Origin: Semisulcospira habei
Lineage: Eukaryota > Mollusca > Gastropoda > Semisulcospiridae
Reading direction: 5' to 3'
NCBI GenBank assembly: GCA_036245525.1
Contig: BTPG01000004.1
Span: 161,406,749-161,470,748, forward strand
DNA: 64,000 nt
Below the pieces are notes generated by a model. That model was given only the letters and a program-made list of their open reading frames with translations, was not told where the DNA came from and ran no database searches. Positions 12,073 through 22,660 of this stretch are shown here, one piece after another. Within the stretch, counting starts at the first letter, position 1. The number at the start of each line of letters is the position of its first letter. A program made the translations under genes and the position numbers.

Positions 12073-12860
12073 CTGCTACGTCCAACAAAATAGAAGTAAA
12101 ACAAGAAACAGGTTCTTCAGCTGACATCACCACCTCCTCTGTAATACGAGACTGACAGAGGGAGGCGAAGAGAGGCCAGTTAGCTTTCTTGAGATTCCAG
12201 CGCCCCACTGGCGAATCCTCCCCACAGCTGACCGATGACAGAACTACTGGGAAGTGGTCACTACCACACAAGTCGTCGTGAACCGTCCAGTCAAAGTCAT
12301 GCATGAGAGAAGGATCACACACAGTGAGGTCTAAAACAGAACTAAATCCTGAACCTGGGTTAGAGTACGTAGGTCAGCCATCATTAAAGACACATGTTAA
12401 GTTGAGAAAAAACATCTTCTAACATCTGACCTCTGCCATCAGAGTGGTCACTACCGTTAAAATCCACCATGAGAATAAAGGGAGGGGGCAGCTAATCTAC
12501 TAAGTTAAAAATATAATTACTACAGACCCGCAGAGATGATGGCAGGTAAACATTGCATATGGTTATGGTCTTCTTCAAGGTAACCCGAGCTGCGACAGCC
12601 TGAAGACAGGTGTCGATGCTAACGGGGCTACATAAAATTTGGCTACTAATGAGAAGAGCCACTCCACCCGAGCGCCTCTCAGAATCAGAGCCTTTATGTA
12701 TAGCGTTAAAACCATTAAAGGACACAGGGTCAGAAGTCTTCAGGTAAGTCTCCTGAAGAGATATTACCGAGGGGTTATAGAACTTGACTAAAAGACGTAA
12801 TTTCTCAAAGTTAGCTTGAATACCACGACAATTCCACTGAAGCAGAGAGTACATGATCAT
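11950..12860 (-). pseudogene. LINE APE-type endonuclease
   Basis: LLQWNCRGIQANFEKLRLL (N-terminal Asn), VISLQETYL (catalytic Glu), RRSGGVALLIS, and later CGSDHFPVVLS (SDHxP motif) follow APE endonuclease order. A frame change lies near 12490-12320. The domain nicks target DNA for target-primed reverse transcription in intact relatives. Confidence 0.85.
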
Positions 12861-12863
12861 ATC

Positions 12864-13776
12864 TTATCTGGGGGTGAAGATTTTTTCCCCGCCTTTTCCT
12901 TTCCCTTGGAAGGAGTTGAAGAAACAGAGGGGGGCCGGCTCCCGGGCCTTCTCTGGTTCTTCGGAGATGAAGGGAGTGATCTGCCGCAGCACCATCAACG
13001 ACAACTTCCACTCCCTCCATCCGCTCCTCCAATGCAGCATATTTGTTTTGAAGGGGGACATCAGTGTTTCCTTTCTGGGCCCGTGCGCACAGCGGCCCCA
13101 TAGCTTTTTATTAGACTTCTGGTCCTGGGCAGCCTTTCTGCCGCTAGAGTTAGCGGCCTTAGAAGGCTGACCAGAGCCAGAAGCTTTTGGAGTAGACAAA
13201 CTGAGAGGCTTGTGTGGGGGCTGAGTTTTCCCGCCCCCAACCAAGAAGTTGGGTTTGACATGAGAAATCTTTGGTGGGGCGCTTGCCTGCCACCGCAGCA
13301 CTGAATTTATACACAGAGGTGTTAGAGTTTGGGGCAGCCTCAGCTGCACCAGGGCCGTCAACCATTTTTTTTTTTGCGCCCGCAAAGGACAGCCCCTTCT
13401 CCACGCGCACCTGCTGAATCCTGCACTCGGATATCCAACGAGGGCATTTCTTGTCCGAAGCTATATGCGCCCCTCCCCCCCCCCCCCCCTGACAAGTCAA
13501 ACACAGGGGGGTGGCTGTGCAGGACTCAGCAGAGTGTCCGGGCTTAGTGCAACGGGCGCATGAAGCCTCTGCCTGGCGGCATGTCTTCTGCCCATGGCCA
13601 TACTTTTCGCACTTAAAGCACCGGAGGGGGAGAGGGACGTACTTCTTCACTTTCAAGGAGTAATAACCTCCCCAGATGGTAGTAGGAGGGGTGGGAGTGC
13701 CAAACGTCAGGATGATGGTAGGGAGACGTATCTCCACACCACCTCGCTTGGAAGCGAAGCGCCTGACATAAGTCAC
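12864..13776 (-). pseudogene. LINE gag-like ORF1 with zinc knuckles
   Basis: The 13776-13159 frame contains CFKCEKYGHGQKTC and CARCTKPGHSAESC, two CCHC knuckles, then a CLTC pair, as in I/Jockey ORF1 nucleic-acid-binding proteins. The sequence continues in another frame to 12864 with a basic, Ser/Pro-rich tail. The N-terminus upstream of 13776 is not clear. Broken by at least one frameshift near 13370 beside a T run. Confidence 0.8.
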
Positions 13777-14010
13777 CCCCCCTGCGACTTAAGGTATTTT
13801 AAGGTATCACGAGTATTTTAAAGGACCAATCCAACAAGGTAGGACCTGGGTTAGCACATCTCCTTAAAAACCGGATCAGTGAAAATGATTGAACAACATA
13901 TCTGCTGACATCAAGTCCTAATCCTGGACAAAGATGGCACCCTCTTCGCTAGCCCACTCAGTCAGTGACTGAGGAGACTACCCAGGCCACGTGGAGGCCG
14001 GTGCCGAGTG

Positions 14011-14012
<2 letters not shown>

Positions 14013-14098
<86 letters not shown>

Positions 14099-14099
14099 A
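14013..14099. repeat. (GA)n microsatellite
   Basis: About 42 GA units with two AAAG interruptions. Confidence 0.95.
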
Positions 14100-14334
14100 A
14101 TTCTTAATGAATGGCTATTTTTTCATGATTGTATGTGTTAATATACTAAATTTACTTATTTGAAGTAGTAGATATTTATTTAAAAGAGAACTTACCTTTT
14201 TAGACTTTCTGTAGGTAGCTGTGTGCATCCAAAGTGCGACTGAATGTGGCAGGGCAGTCCAGCAGAATGAATGAAAATGTATGTGTGGATTCCAGTGTCT
14301 TCATCAGTCAGGGAGTCTGGCCCGATAAATAGTT

Positions 14335-14655
14335 GTTGCAGGACGTGATCAGAAACTAAGACTGAATCAATCAGTAAACTTAAGTCCAACAACCACACAG
14401 AATCCGTCGGCACTAATAATGCCAGTAGCACCATTACCAGCACCAACACCAGTACCAGCACCAGTTATGCCAGCACCAGTTACACCAATGCCAGCACCAG
14501 TTATACCAACACCAGTGCCAGTTAGACCAGAACAACCACTTGAGCCACATCCAAACACGCATGAGTCAGAGAGAACTCTAATAATAACTCTTGGTAATAG
14601 GCCTTACTGGACTAGGGATATTACTTCTTTACCTGTTTTATTCAATGCCCTGTGA
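14335..14655 (+). pseudogene. M2: C-terminal part of the proline-rich membrane protein
   Basis: The plus-strand frame reads LNQSVNLSPTTT-like sequence, then a PAP-V repeat (PAPTPVPAPVMPAPVTPMP), then NTHESERT, matching the M5 C-terminus (59510-59761). A frameshift after NTHESERT destroys the terminal membrane segment. The proline repeat is longer here than in M3 or M5, with 6- and 12-nt unit expansion. Confidence 0.8.
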
Positions 14656-15215
14656 TTAATGCACCTACTGTCCCCAGAAAGACCCACACATGCTCTGCCA
14701 TAAACCCTACTACTTTCCCTGCTGTACTGATCAACCACCTGACAACACTCCCTATTATCCCAGGCAAAGCATCCATTGCTTTTAATTCAAATTCAAATTC
14801 AGAAATCTTTATTGTCCATTAAATATATTATATAAAATGGAAATTTGTCTTCGGCTCATAGACATGAACAAGCAATTCGGCTCACAGACACGAACAAGCC
14901 AATTTGTTAAGCAAGTCTGAAATATGTGACAACTGCTTTTTTACCCACGACTAAGTCTTTTGGGTCTGACGGTGGAATCGGAGGAGCTACCACGACCCCC
15001 GGGTCCGTTTACAGCCAACACTACAGTACTAATAATAAATCCAAGAGCAGTAATTAAACTTGCAATTGTCATAATCTGCTCTCTGAAAAGTGTTTTCAAT
15101 CTCTCAGCCAAAGTTGTGTCTTCATGAAGTATTTTCTCTAATTCTGTTGACCTAGTGTAGCTTCCCAATTTCAACTACTTCTAGCCGTGCTGATATTTCT
15201 ATCTGCAAATCCTTT
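14640..15215 (-). pseudogene. M2: C-terminal part of the coiled-coil membrane protein
   Basis: From about 15215 the minus strand reads DLQIE, ARLEV, then ILHEDTTLAERLKTLFREQ and a hydrophobic ITALGFIISTVVLAV segment, as in M3 and M5. A segment just after the start is deleted. The C-terminal part continues from 14780 to about 14650 after a foreign insertion (14781-14896). The tail-to-tail arrangement with the preceding gene is the same as in M3 and M5. Confidence 0.8.
14781..14896 (-). mobile_element. Short retroposon 3' end inserted in M2
   Basis: M2 is interrupted by about 116 bp with no match in M3 or M5. Read on the minus strand it ends in 'gacaataaagatttctg' followed by repeated TTTGAA units, a tail typical of CR1/L2-like LINEs or SINEs mobilised by them. 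It is too short to classify further. Confidence 0.6.
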
Positions 15216-15849
15216 AAAGTTATACGTCTATGATGTCTAATTTGACCTTTGATCCTTTATCCCTCGGAAACATGAAACAGAACATTGGTAATTATACCCA
15301 CGTTCTGCACTGCGGCAGTCAATTTCACATCTCACACATCAAAGTCTACGTAACTGAAAGCATCACTGGAAGGACAAATGCACCATCGCAGCAGAAACAC
15401 TACCTCTGTAAATCTGAGTGAATGAGAGCCCGCACAGACAAAAACGTGTCACGACCAGCGATGTGCAACATGATTTCAAGTTGACACACACCATAGTTTT
15501 CAGATCCTTGCAGCATAAAATCTGATAACTAGGTCGTAAAACTTTATAATAGAACAGATTTAAAATCTTGCGAAATCAGTAAAAGATAAATTCTACTGAA
15601 GATCATGGATTTTGAAAATCACTAATGCTCGCGGAACTGTAGGAAGATCGACAAAAATCGTAGATTACTTACTGATTCACAGAGCAGGAAAGCGACAAAT
15701 TCCGGATGGGCGGTCAAGCCAAACTCTTGCTTTACGTGTTGCCACACTGATGTCCATATTTCCTTGTCCGATGTCAATTCCACTTAGGGGTATCTTGTCT
15801 CTCTTCAGAGATAGATAATTAGACAGGTGATGGGCACCCATCCCCCAAT
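15216..15849. other. Gene-free stretch
   Basis: Nothing recognised; only short open frames without family features. Confidence 0.5.
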
Positions 15850-16060
15850 CAATTGATTTATACTAATTAACTCGGTAATTATACAAGCCCATGCCAACCA
15901 AGACAGTCAATGTCTTTATTACCTAGCCATTTTAGTTTCATTCCAGAAATCATTCAAGCAACGATTTTTGATCAGCTGCCAACCCGTGATCATTAAGGCA
16001 GATCCCCACCCCCACCTAAATAAATAATGCTGCCATTGACTTCTTTAAACAAAGGCTTTT
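15850..16060 (+). repeat. Dispersed repeat shared with 54200-54413
   Basis: About 210 bp aligns in the same orientation with 54200-54413. It includes a long near-identical core from 'tacctagccatttt' through 'gatcagctgccaacccgtg' to 'tttaaacaaaggct'. It lies 180 bp left of M3, while its partner lies about 1.8 kb left of M5. It could be a host repeat or part of a duplicated flank. Confidence 0.85.
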
Positions 16061-16071
16061 TAAGGTCAAGG

Positions 16072-16195
16072 GTTAAGATAAAGTCACAGACCAAGATTAC
16101 GGTCACCAAGGTCAAGGCCACCAAGGTCAAGGTCACCAAGGTCAAGGTCACCAAGGTCAAGGTTACCAAGGTCATGGTCAATGTCATGGGTAAAA
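16072..16195 (+). repeat. Tandem GGTCAAGGTCACCAA array
   Basis: A short minisatellite of about 12-nt units (AAGGTCACC/AAGGTCAAGG), at least eight degenerate units. It carries several copies of TCAAGGTCA. The Lys-Val-Thr frame it creates is not a gene. Confidence 0.9.
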
Positions 16196-16239
16196 TTATC
16201 AAGGTACTGTTTATGTTACTTTCTGGATGTTTCTAAGTA

Positions 16240-16440
16240 AATTACAAGTACTTAATAAGGTACTTTATAAACCTGTAAGTAACTTTGTAAGTAACTTTGA
16301 AGTTAGTTGCCATAAGTTCTTTCAAGTGACTTAAAACAAGTTTTTATAAGTGTCTTAACAAGTTCTTAACAAGTTCTTAACCCAAGTCATTAAGAAACTC
16401 GGACAGATTCCCAAGTTACAAGGTCAATAAAAAAACTTTT
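16240..16440. repeat. M3 left terminal array (AAGTTACTT-type)
   Basis: AT-rich sequence built from short direct and inverted motifs such as AAGTAACTTTG, GAAGTTAGTTG, AAGTTCTT and CTTAACAAG. Related sequence follows the same gene in M5 (about 56250-56500) and M4 (27430-27590). In M3 and M5 viral similarity ends here, so this is the best candidate for an element terminus. No clean terminal inverted repeat or target-site duplication could be defined by eye. Confidence 0.55.
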
Positions 16441-16442
16441 TT

Positions 16443-17187
16443 TTAGTAATAGTCTGGTGGTGGAGCTGATGGCGTCAAATAGGCAGGCGTGAAAGGCATG
16501 ACATCTCTTTGTGAAGAGTATGACAAAAATAATGGATTACCAAAACCTATCGTTAATTGCTTATAAGTCCTTGAACCTTTTTCATAGTTTCTTCTACGCC
16601 TATCTTTTCCCTTGTTCTAAAAAAGATTTTTTTAGCTCTTCAATGTTCACGGGTTGATTACACATCTTATTTTGTACTTCAGATTTCTGTTGTTTGTAAT
16701 TGGCCAAATCATCCTGGACTCTCTTAAATTCGTGATCATCAATTTTATTATCTTCCAAAGATTTACTGATAATAAGTTTCATACTGCTCAGCTTAGCTGC
16801 TGCGAGCGTACTCAATGCTTCATGCTTCTGCAACTTCATATAAAATCTTTTGTTAAGGGCTTCCATACCAAAGCATGCCAGGCTTGTGGCAAGGCCAACA
16901 CCTTCAATAGCAATTCCTATGACACTTCCCACTCCTGTTGCAAACAGAGCTATACATCCTACAGATAATCCGGCTGAAACCACACCCACAGCCATTGAAG
17001 TGTTGTGCACAGAATTGAAAACCATTTTATATCATCTTTTGCACCGGGAGTATTTTGCTTGGTCTCCTTCCAAATACTTCAACGCGTCTGTAATATTTAT
17101 TAAATGGAATGAGTCTGCCTGTAATGTTTTATCACGCTCAATAGGCTCAAGTGGCTCAGGTGGTATTTGTGGATACAGTGGTGGCAT
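16443..17187 (-). pseudogene. M3: hydrophobic PPxY protein gene, broken
   Basis: Same gene as 56619-57254 (intact in M5). Relative to M5, M3 has a CGA-to-TGA change about 50 codons in (near 17033) and a one-base deletion near 16607 that ends the frame at GKR. The central glycine-rich hydrophobic segment (GVVSAGLSVG, FATGVGSVIGIAIEGVG) and the charged helical tail remain. A second frame running into the 3' flank ends in PPPDYY at 16443. The gene lies 26 bp after the 294-aa gene on the same strand. Confidence 0.85.
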
Positions 17188-17212
17188 TTTTTTATGACAA
17201 ATATTTTTTTAA

Positions 17213-18088
17213 TTAATCTTCTAATTTATTTTGCAACTCTTCAAAGGTATACAATTTGCTAGCATAATAAAATGAAACAAGATCTATATGTTCCAGGTTT
17301 ATCAAACTTAGACGAACAAAAATTGTTTTATCAATCACTACCTTAACAGCAGGGACACTACTCGAAACTTCAAAATCTGTATTGGTTTTTCTAATATCAA
17401 TAACAACCTTTGTTGACTCTGCTACTGAGCTATCCCATGTAAGTTTGATTCCCTGTGCGATATCTGTTTCTTTCACAGCTTCCACAGATCTCATGAGAAT
17501 TTCAAAAACTATTGTCGCTTCTCTATCTATGGTAAAATTTGCTGGTACGAACGAAATAGAAGTATCTGTTCTACCCTTTCTATTTGTAAGAAAATACCTT
17601 CGTTTTCCATACTCTTGAAGTTTTAGTTTTTCTCTGCTATTGGTTTCTGCGAAATAGCTTGGCACAAGACTTACAAGCATTGGCTCAGAGTTAACAACTT
17701 TTCTAAATACTAAGGCTCCTTCATCAGTAAAATAAACAGAAGGACTGATGAAAACAAACTTTACATCCCATACAATGGGAATAGGTGCAAGCGGAACAGG
17801 GGTAGGAATAATTACCCACTTATTAGCCACATGTTTTAAGCTGTAGAGCACATTATTTACAGGAGTAGGAACAGTAACATCACGAAGTTGACTAAGTTTA
17901 GGAAACGCGCCATCTTTTACATCATCAATTGCCTTTCATTTGTACAATCCAACGGAAACAAGTTCAAGGCCATACACCTCTCCTACCTCACCTTCTTTAT
18001 CAAAATCTTGCACGTCAGCCAAATCTTTCAACTCTATTGACGGACATGCAACTGGAATAATTCTCGGCTTTGGACCAAGACCGCTCAT
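17213..18088 (-). pseudogene. M3: 294-aa structural-type protein gene, broken near the 5' end
   Basis: Matches the intact M5 gene (57276-58160) almost throughout. M3 differs by a CGA-to-TGA stop (about 17938) and a nearby ~8-base deletion (near 17915) that shifts frame, leaving a 212-aa open 3' part (17851-17213). The start ATG at 18088 is preceded by 'gcaaaataaaaaa' and lies about 30 bp after the upstream gene's stop. See the M5 entry for protein features. Confidence 0.85.
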
Positions 18089-18117
18089 TTTTTTATTTTG
18101 CAAAAATAAAATTTATT

Positions 18118-18829
18118 TAACTTCCAACACAACATAAAAATCATGCATGACAACTGGTTTGTCATCCTGGTTAGTTACAGATATGCACAATGATTCAAAG
18201 AAACTGGAGCCTAATTTTTTAAACTGTGAATTAGGAAATCTAACAACTACATTTTCGCAATAAGGAGCAGTTCCAGTTGACACGCATTTCAACAAAGTCG
18301 AAGGCTTTCCATTGTGAAGATTATCAGTAGTGCTTAGTTCTTTCAAAGGAACATTTAGCACTGTGTGTACTGACAAATGAACAGGATATCTGCCAGTTAT
18401 TCTTGATTTTCTTGGTGAAAGTAGACGCCCGACTGACGATGTCCAATCTTCATTTGGATGTATAAGTTTTTTACCTAAAAATCCAAGTAGTAATAAAAGA
18501 CTTATTGATAAAGAAAAGTTTCCACTTTTCGGAAATTCAATTGTAACAAGTAAATTAGCTGGGTTTAAAGTTGCTTTAATTTTAAATTCATTTTGAAGCC
18601 AATCAGCTAAAGTACAAAAGTCATAATACCCAGCTCGTAAAATATCGCCCTTCTCAATACCATCGAGAGTTCCACTTACAGAATAATTTTTATCATCTGT
18701 TACATTAAACCACTTTACAGTGTAGAACATTTCGTGGATAGCTACAGCCTTGCTACCATCTCGATTATCAATTCCATTAGTTAACCACAATGGTTTGCTT
18801 GTATCAAGATTTGATAAAGTTAGAAACAT
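18118..18829 (-). CDS. M3: 238-aa protein, putative minor virion component
   Basis: An open gene of about 237 codons from the ATG at 18829 (preceded by 'gataataaaa'), encoding a protein that starts MFLTLSNLDTSKPLWLTNG. It is rich in short beta-strand-like stretches, has a leucine-rich segment (LSISLLLLLGFLGKK, about residue 120) and ends MHDFYVVLE. The size, beta-rich look and position among capsid-side genes would suit a minor capsid or penton-like protein, but I see no diagnostic motif and the role is inference. It is nearly identical to the M5 copy. The start faces the divergent gene at 18856 across 26 bp, and the 294-aa gene follows on the same strand. Confidence 0.7.
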
Positions 18830-18855
18830 TTTTATTATCACATAAAAAAAGCATA
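18830..18855. promoter_or_regulatory. M3: divergent start region
   Basis: 26 bp between two divergent ATGs, containing 'tttttattatcacataaaaaa'. All promoter information for both genes must lie here or inside the coding sequence. M5 (58901-58925) and M1 (5780-5805) keep the same layout. Confidence 0.55.
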
Positions 18856-20130
18856 ATGGAATTTAAATCACCAACAATTGCCACTGTAAACGCGTTTCAA
18901 TTGAACGTGAATGCCAAATACAATGTCGCACCAACTTATGATCAGAAAATAATTCAGCTACATGAGCTCGATATAGCTTTGTCCGAAGCAGATTTATTTC
19001 AAGTGAAAGTGCCAAATCCATATGAGCATTACCTAAACCCTCCAATAACAGATGATGCAACTGCAAGAAAGTGGTCCTCAAGCCCACTACAGATGTTTCA
19101 AAACCAGCTTAACTTTGCTATACTATGCTCAACTACTGGCTGTGGCGTTTCTTTTACAGACCATTTGAATCATCCAAACAAACTGATTAAGTCTGTCTAT
19201 CGTTTCCACACATATTACCAGCTTAGAAGAATACTGTCAGAACTGCATACCCCACTGCCCACTGAATCCAGGTTTAATCAGTTTAACAATCCCATGGATT
19301 TGAAAGCATTTGAACGCATCTGTAATGAATTTAACATCAGTACAAAGTATGACTTCACACAAAAATTTGATGATCACAAAGGCATGGGTACATTGTATTA
19401 TGCTATGAGTCACAGACAATACCCTCAAGATTACTGGCCTCCCTACTCTTCATTCTCATCAAAATCAGAAGTCTGGTTAGGCTTAATTGAACAGAAACAG
19501 TCTAATGCCTGGACCACATTTGTCTTAGACAGGAGTGACGGGTTTACTCAAGCGGGAGTCGAACGCATTAATGAGTCTATCAGAACGTATGTGTGGTGTA
19601 TTCTAGGAGCACAAGCTCAAACAAAATCAAACATTTTGAATGGAAGTGGAAAGTTTGAATCTCAAAAACAGTTTCTTGCAAACTTAGAAGATTCAATTAA
19701 CTCAGTAGTAGATCTCCCATCAAGCATACAACACTACCAAGACGTTCTCAGATATGCTAGATCGAAAGTTGACTTTGTAGTTGGCATTGGGTTATACATG
19801 TTACCATCTGACCTTCAACTCCAAATGGGGACAATAACAAATTATAATAATTAAATAATTGTTGCTGGGCATGATCAAAAATTAGGACTCAATCAATCTG
19901 TAAACTTGAGCCCAACAACCACTCACCTACAACCATTAAAACCATTAATAACACCAGTAACATCATCATCACCTGTACAGATAGTAATGTCAGTAACAGC
20001 CCCAGCATCGGCACCTGCACCGGTACCAGCACAGCCATAACCCCAGTAAACACACATGAGTCAGAGAGAACTGCATTGGTAATTGGCCTTACTGGATTAG
20101 GAATATTACTTCTTTACCTGTTTCATTAAA
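18856..20130 (+). pseudogene. M3: proline-rich C-terminally anchored protein gene
   Basis: The frame from MEFKS is open for 333 codons and includes CSTTGCGVSFTDHLNH, RFHTYYQLRR, FNISTKYDFTQKFDDH, SHRQYPQDYWPPYSSF, VLDRSDGFTQAG and RTYVWCILGAQAQTKS. A GAA-to-TAA change at 19852 ends it just before the tail seen in M5: a Thr/Pro/Ala-rich linker, THESERT and a hydrophobic C-terminal segment (ALVIGLTGLGILLLYLF). In M3 the tail lies at 19855-20130 with further damage. The body resembles no family I recognise. A long soluble domain tethered by a C-terminal membrane helix suggests a virion surface or membrane-associated protein, but that is inference. Confidence 0.8.
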
Positions 20131-21330
20131 TAACCCACTATTAACCCTCCTACTGTCACCAAAAAGACCCATACATGCTCTGCCATAAACCCTACTACCT
20201 TTGCTGCTGTACCTATCAGCCAACTGACAACACTCCCTATTATGCCAGGCAAAGCATCCATTGCTTTTACAGCCAATTTCTGAAGCAAGTCTGATATATG
20301 AGACAACTGTTTTTTTTTTTACCCACGACTGTAAATCTTTTGGGTCTGATGGAACTGGAGGAGCTGGAGGGGCCGGGGTGCTACCACCTGGTCCACCCGT
20401 TACAGCTAACACTACAGTACTAATAATAAATCCAAGAGCAGTAATTAAACTTGCAATAGTGATACCCTGCTCTCTGAAAAGTGTTTTCAATCTTTCAGCC
20501 AAAGTTGTGTCTTCGTGAAGTATTTTTTGAATAGTTTCTCTAATCCTGTTGACCTGTGTTTTCAGTTTTTCTTTTCCTATTTCAACTACTTCTAGTCGCG
20601 CTGATCTTTCTATCTGCAAATCATTTAATCTGTGTTGTATTCTTTCTTTCATTTCTGTGTCATAATTCTCATCCTCAGCTTTAGCTAATTTTTCTTTTTC
20701 TCTTTCTATGTGATTATCAAGCTCCCCTAGTTTGGCTACATTATTTACAAGCTCACCTCTTATTGACTGCAGTGTTTTATCCAAGCCCACTAACTCCTGC
20801 ATTGTCAAAGGAGAGTCTTCTATTGTTTTCATAACCTCATTTATTTGCCCTTCTGCAAATGAAGTTTCGTGTAATACCTTGTCTGCTATTTCTGGAAGCC
20901 TTTTTACTTCAGTCATTTCAATTTCTTGACCAGTTGGCAATCTTGTTTGTACGTCATGAAGGGTACTAGCAAGTCTAGGTGGCAACTTTTTATCTCCAAT
21001 ACCAAGTTGACGCAAGGCACCAACACCACCTTCACTTTTGATTGTACTTAAAGCTCTAAACTTGCCGGGGTCTCTTTTGTTAGTCAATTGTACTTTTCCT
21101 TTGTCAAAAGTGTTTAAATATAAATGACCTTTTTCATATTCAAACTGGTTAGGATCTATTTCATCTGGGCGGTCACCAACACTATCATAAAACGAGTTTA
21201 CTTTGTCTTTTAACAGTTCGCGATACATACTAGAAGTAGTTACCATTCCAGTCATATCTGTTGCACCAGTATCATAGTCATTCATGTCATCCATTTTAAA
21301 ATCTTCATGGTTAAATCCTCCCGCTGCCAT
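20106..21330 (-). pseudogene. M3: coiled-coil membrane protein gene, frameshifted
   Basis: Begins MAAGGFNHEDFK. N-terminal third: YEKGHLYLNTFDKGKVQLTNKRDPGKFRALS. Middle (about residues 130-280): highly charged, predicted coiled coil (LGELDNHIEREKEKLAKAEDE, ERIQHRLNDLQIERSARLE). Then a hydrophobic segment (ASLITALGFIISTVVLAV, about residue 300), a Gly/Pro linker, and an amphipathic C-terminal region. A T run at 20311-20321 is longer than in M5 and shifts frame after WVKK. The proper tail continues in the next frame to a stop at 20106. The 3' end overlaps the neighbouring gene's 3' end on the other strand. No enzyme motif; function unknown. Confidence 0.8.
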
Positions 21331-21368
21331 TGTTTTATGAATTTAATATTTTTATTGTGCATAATAAA
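21331..21368. promoter_or_regulatory. M3: divergent start region of coiled-coil and capsid-like genes
   Basis: 38 bp between divergent ATGs, with 'atttttattgtgcataataaa' reading into the capsid-like gene. The same spacer lies at 60962-61000 in M5. Confidence 0.55.
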
Positions 21369-22641
21369 ATGACACAGTCCTACGGATCAAAGTTAGACCC
21401 ATACAGAAAACTACGTGAGCCTCTTGGTGTTAAGGGCATTAGACAATGAATTGTTATCACAAACAATCCAAGTACTATAGACCCGAACCAAACCCTTACT
21501 GTCAAGTTTCGTAACCTAGGCCCCAGTGACGTTATTGTTCCTGGTACTGCTCGCCTTGCTTTTAATATTGAACTTTCATCAAACACAGATGACAAAAGAA
21601 CACTAGTTGGCAACCTTGGCAGAGCAATTATTAAGACTATTAAAGTTAAACTTGAAGGACAGGAAGTGTTTAGTCTTGATGATGCTGATGTATTCTACTG
21701 TTACAAAGATCTGTGGCTTACAAGTGAAGAAAGAGTAGACCGTATTTACCAAGGCATACAGGCTGATAATGTTGCCAAACTCAGAATCAATGCATCAGAT
21801 AAATCAACAACAGAAGTCAAGGACGTTATTGTGGCAGAAACATATGGAAATAGATTTTGCATTCCACTTGAATTTGAAATCCTAACAGCGCATTTGCCTT
21901 ATTATCAAGGCGCACTGAATGACCGTCTGAGTTTTGAACTAATTTTCAATGACTACTCCAAAGTTATTAAAGCAACTGACACAGACGCAACATACAAGAT
22001 CTCTAACATCTCTTTGGAATATGAAATTGTCACACATGCTCATTTAGCTACTCTAATTCAAAATCAGTACCAGTCAAGACTGCCGATTTATTATGATCGT
22101 GTGTTAAGACACAGTTTGATTCATGAAGACAAAAGCAACCCAATGTGGAACATCAACTTGAACACACCTGCTAGGTCACTGAAAGGCATTCTTATGCTGT
22201 TTGTTGAACCGGGAAGTCCATACCAAAGGGATTCAGAAAAATTTTACAATCCAAAGATTAACCATTTGTCTTGTACTATTGAAGGCCGTCCTAATCAAGT
22301 GTATGCTTCGGGTATGCTACCTTACCAGCACTATGACGAGATCACAAAATATTTTGCAGGCGGAAGGCTTAGAGAAAAACCAGCAAACATGGCATGTAAA
22401 GATCTGCATCTGTATGACGTAAGAATTGCTCAATACCTGACAGACAAGTATGCACTATGGCTAGACCTGCGTAGTACAGACGATGACTATCTACATGGGT
22501 CATGAAAACGGTAGTGACGGAATTACAATCCAAATTAAAAAAAAGACTGAAACCGCTGGTGCAATTAATATATATTTGTATCTGATTTATGACGCTCAAC
22601 TCAATATTGCAGAAAGCAGACTGAGTGGACACATATATTAA
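21369..22641 (+). pseudogene. M3: major capsid-like protein gene, broken
   Basis: Encodes the M5 homologue at 61001-62281. M3 has a TCA-to-TGA stop about 27 codons in (near 21447) and an 11-base deletion near 22503 that ends the long frame (279 aa from 21666). The remaining 3' codons are recognisable up to TAA at 22641. Readable stretches: LRPSDVIVPGTARLAF-like N-terminus, GQEVFSLDDADVFYCYKDLW, YYQGALNDRLSFELIF, SRLPIYYDRVLRHS, ARSLKGILMLFVEP, DLHLYDVRIAQYLTDKYALW. Gene position directly before the packaging ATPase and a length near 425 codons suggest the double jelly-roll major capsid protein; this is inference from context. Confidence 0.7.
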
Positions 22642-22660
22642 AATTATAATTAGTATTAAA

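Larger units (their letters stand above)
8325..13850 (-). mobile_element. RNase H-bearing LINE of the I/Nimb/Jockey type
   Basis: A retrotransposon about 5.5 kb long on the minus strand. In 5' to 3' order: gag-like ORF with zinc knuckles (13776-12864), APE endonuclease (12860 to about 11950), reverse transcriptase (about 12070-10433), RNase H (10337 to about 9820), then a C-terminal region that resumes after a MITE (9078 to about 8520). All modules carry frameshifts or stops, so it is dead. The 3' boundary near 8325 is set by a sharp change to GA-rich sequence. The 5' boundary is uncertain and could extend to the GA repeat at 14013. The clade is assigned from the gag zinc-knuckle pattern plus RNase H; exact placement is inference. 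Confidence 0.85.

Noticed and set aside
16027..16236. Lys-Val-Thr repeat protein
   Set aside because: Produced by the GGTCAAGGTCACC minisatellite.
17213..18088. The 294-aa protein as the missing maturation protease
   Set aside because: No ordered His-Asp/Glu-Gln-Cys pattern is visible and the sequence has no cysteine in the conserved C-terminal half.
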